From Deltaproteobacteria bacterium (GTDB lineage: Bacteria > Desulfobacterota > Binatia > UTPRO1), in assembly GCA_005879405.1 (NCBI GenBank), contig VBKW01000036.1, positions 1 to 41,728 of the forward strand: a DNA stretch of 41,728 nucleotides, in the 5' to 3' direction. The position numbers and the translations under genes were made by a program. The notes beneath the pieces were generated by a model, which ran no database searches, had not been told where the DNA came from, and saw only the letters and a list, made by a program, of their open reading frames with translations. Shown piece after piece: positions 39,396 to 41,728 of the stretch (the first letter of the stretch is position 1; each line of letters opens with the position of its first letter).

Positions 39396-39938
39396 ATGAA
39401 GCGGTGGTACGCGCTTTCCGCCATCGGTCGCGACCGTCCGGGCATCGTCGCCGATCTCGCCGAGCTCATCTACGACTGCGACTGCAACCTCGAGGATTCG
39501 AGCATGACGATCCTCGGCAGCGAGTTCGCGGTGCTCCTCCTCCTGTCGTCGACGAGCGCCGACGCGGAGCACTTGCTCGCGAGCACCTGCAAACGGCTCG
39601 AATGGGAGAAGCGGCTCACCGTCTTCTTCCGGCCGCTCGACGCCGAGCCGGTGCCGTACGCCGCCCGCGTGCGCGCGCGCTCGCACACGTTGCAAGCGGT
39701 CGGGGTCGACCGCGCCGGCATCGTTGCGAAGATCGCCCGCTGCCTCGCCGACCATGACGTCAACATCGCCGAGATGACGACGCAGTCACGGCCGGAGCCG
39801 GAGAGCGGCACCCCGATCTACACGCTCCGCATGCAGGTCGAGGTGCCGTCGCACGTCGATGTCGCTGCGCTCGGGCGCCGCCTGCAAGCCGTCGCGGAGA
39901 CGCTGCAGGTCGATCTCACGTTCGCCGCCGGGAGCTGA
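39396..39938 (+). CDS. ACT-domain protein, glycine-cleavage repressor (GcvR)-like
   Basis: MKRWYALSAIGRDRPGIVADLAELIYDCDCNLEDSSMTILGSEFAVLLLLS...VGVDRAGIVAKIARCLADHDVNIAEMTTQ; two ACT domains. Confidence 0.87.
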   Translation: MKRWYALSAIGRDRPGIVADLAELIYDCDCNLEDSSMTILGSEFAVLLLLSSTSADAEHLLASTCKRLEWEKRLTVFFRPLDAEPVPYAARVRARSHTLQAVGVDRAGIVAKIARCLADHDVNIAEMTTQSRPEPESGTPIYTLRMQVEVPSHVDVAALGRRLQAVAETLQVDLTFAAGS

Positions 39939-40043
39939 GGGCGCCCGCTGGGTCGCCGGCCGTGCCGCGTCCGGCGGGTCGCCGAGTGCCGCGCTCGTCG
40001 CCGACGTATCACGTCGCGCCGACGATCGTCGCAGAACGGCCGC

Positions 40044-40610
40044 TCAGGAGGTCCCGACGAGGCGGTGCTCACGCGCGTAGTCATGCAGCGACACCTGCAG
40101 CAAGCGGCGCGCACGCGCGAGACGCGAGCGGATCGTCCCCAGCGGGCAGCCGAGCGTCGCCGCCGCCTCGGCGTAGGAAAGGTCGTACACGTGGACCAAC
40201 AGCACAGCGGCGCGAAAGTCGCGTGGCAGGTTCACGAGCGCGCGACCGACCGGACCGTCGACGAGTCGCTCGAGGAGCGCGTCGCCGGCGCTGCTGCACG
40301 CGTCGAGCGACGCCGCGATGCGCTCGTACGTGTCCGCGAGCGGATCGCAGCCGAGAAACCGCTGCTCGGCGGCGCGGTGGCGGAACTGGTTGCGCAGCAC
40401 GTTGCGCAGAATCGTCAGCAGCCATGCCCTCAGGTTCGTGCCGGCGACGAACCGATCGAAAAACCGATACGCCCGTAGATATGTTTCTTGCAAAAGATCT
40501 TCGGCGTCGGCGCGATTCTCGGTGAGGTACAGAGCCGCCGCATACACGCGCCGCATCAACGGGAGCGCGCTTGCCTCGAAGCGCGTCTTCAGGTTCCCGT
40601 CCACCGCCAT
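40044..40610 (-). CDS. ECF-type RNA polymerase sigma factor (sigma-70 family)
   Basis: LYLTENRADAEDLLQETYLRAYRFFDRFVAGTNLRAWLLTILRNVLRNQFR (sigma2), LPRDFRAAVLLVHVYDLSYAEAAATLGCPLGTIRSRLARARRLLQ (sigma4). Confidence 0.95.
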   Translation of the reverse strand: MAVDGNLKTRFEASALPLMRRVYAAALYLTENRADAEDLLQETYLRAYRFFDRFVAGTNLRAWLLTILRNVLRNQFRHRAAEQRFLGCDPLADTYERIAASLDACSSAGDALLERLVDGPVGRALVNLPRDFRAAVLLVHVYDLSYAEAAATLGCPLGTIRSRLARARRLLQVSLHDYAREHRLVGTS

Positions 40611-40658
40611 GCACGCTCCCTCTGACCGCGAGGGGCAGCCCCATGGCTGCTCGGCGCC

Positions 40659-40910
40659 CTAGGGAAGGTGCGCCAGACCGCCGCGATCGGCCAAGGCTCG
40701 CAGCTCCACGTATCCCCCGACGTGCGCATCGTCGATGAAGATCTGCGGCACGGTTCGACGCCCCGCGGCGCGGCTGATCATCTCGTCGCGCAGGCTCGCA
40801 TCGGTTTCGACGTTGATCTCCTCGTAGGAAATCCCGCGCTCGCGCAACAGGCGTTTCGCCTGCATGCAAAAGGGGCAAACCGTGGTCGTGTACATCGTCA
40901 CCCGCGCCAC
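40659..40910 (-). CDS. grxC: Glutaredoxin (GrxC-type)
   Basis: 83 aa; VTMYTTTVCPFCMQAKRLLRERGISYEEINVE...TVPQIFIDDAHVGGYVELRALADRGGL. Confidence 0.94.
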   Translation of the reverse strand: MARVTMYTTTVCPFCMQAKRLLRERGISYEEINVETDASLRDEMISRAAGRRTVPQIFIDDAHVGGYVELRALADRGGLAHLP

Positions 40911-40960
40911 GTCCCAAGCCTACTGGCGGCCGCCGATCGCCGCAAGTATGTTCCGCGGGG

Positions 40961-41728
<768 letters not shown>

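Overview
High-GC bacterial chromosomal window, mostly conserved housekeeping genes. The gene content would suit a deltaproteobacterial or Binatota-like lineage, but that is inference only. Minus strand, 5' to 3': (a) rimP-nusA-ylxR-infB-DUF503-rbfA-truB, then a putA-type proline-catabolism gene and a ~0.5 kb repeat-bounded insert, then rpsO-pnp-M16 peptidase, purB-purC-purS-purQ-purL-purF and a HAD-IB/PlsC fusion; (b) yqeY-greA-long-chain acyl-CoA synthetase upstream of rimP. Plus strand: comF-methyltransferase-purM-purN, then a tightly packed six-gene cluster (HAD, NTP-transferase, ATP-grasp, class III aminotransferase, Gfo/Idh/MocA, CDP-alcohol phosphatidyltransferase) that looks like an uncharacterised lipid head-group pathway. 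The right end holds a PagL-like deacylase, an ADP-forming acyl-CoA synthetase pair, an ACT protein, an ECF sigma factor, glutaredoxin and mazG. Main observations: the putative aminocyclitol/amino-alcohol phospholipid cluster; a two-copy, inverted, palindromic intergenic repeat (124 and 141 bp); a ~500 bp insert carrying a 31-aa membrane microprotein between putA and rpsO; and a recurrent anomaly in which purQ, the acyl-CoA synthetase and yqeY each lack an internal segment and shift frame, while the M16 peptidase lacks a usable start codon. The last may be an assembly artefact. No rRNA, tRNA or CRISPR was recognised. All calls come from reading the sequence and translations; no searches were run.
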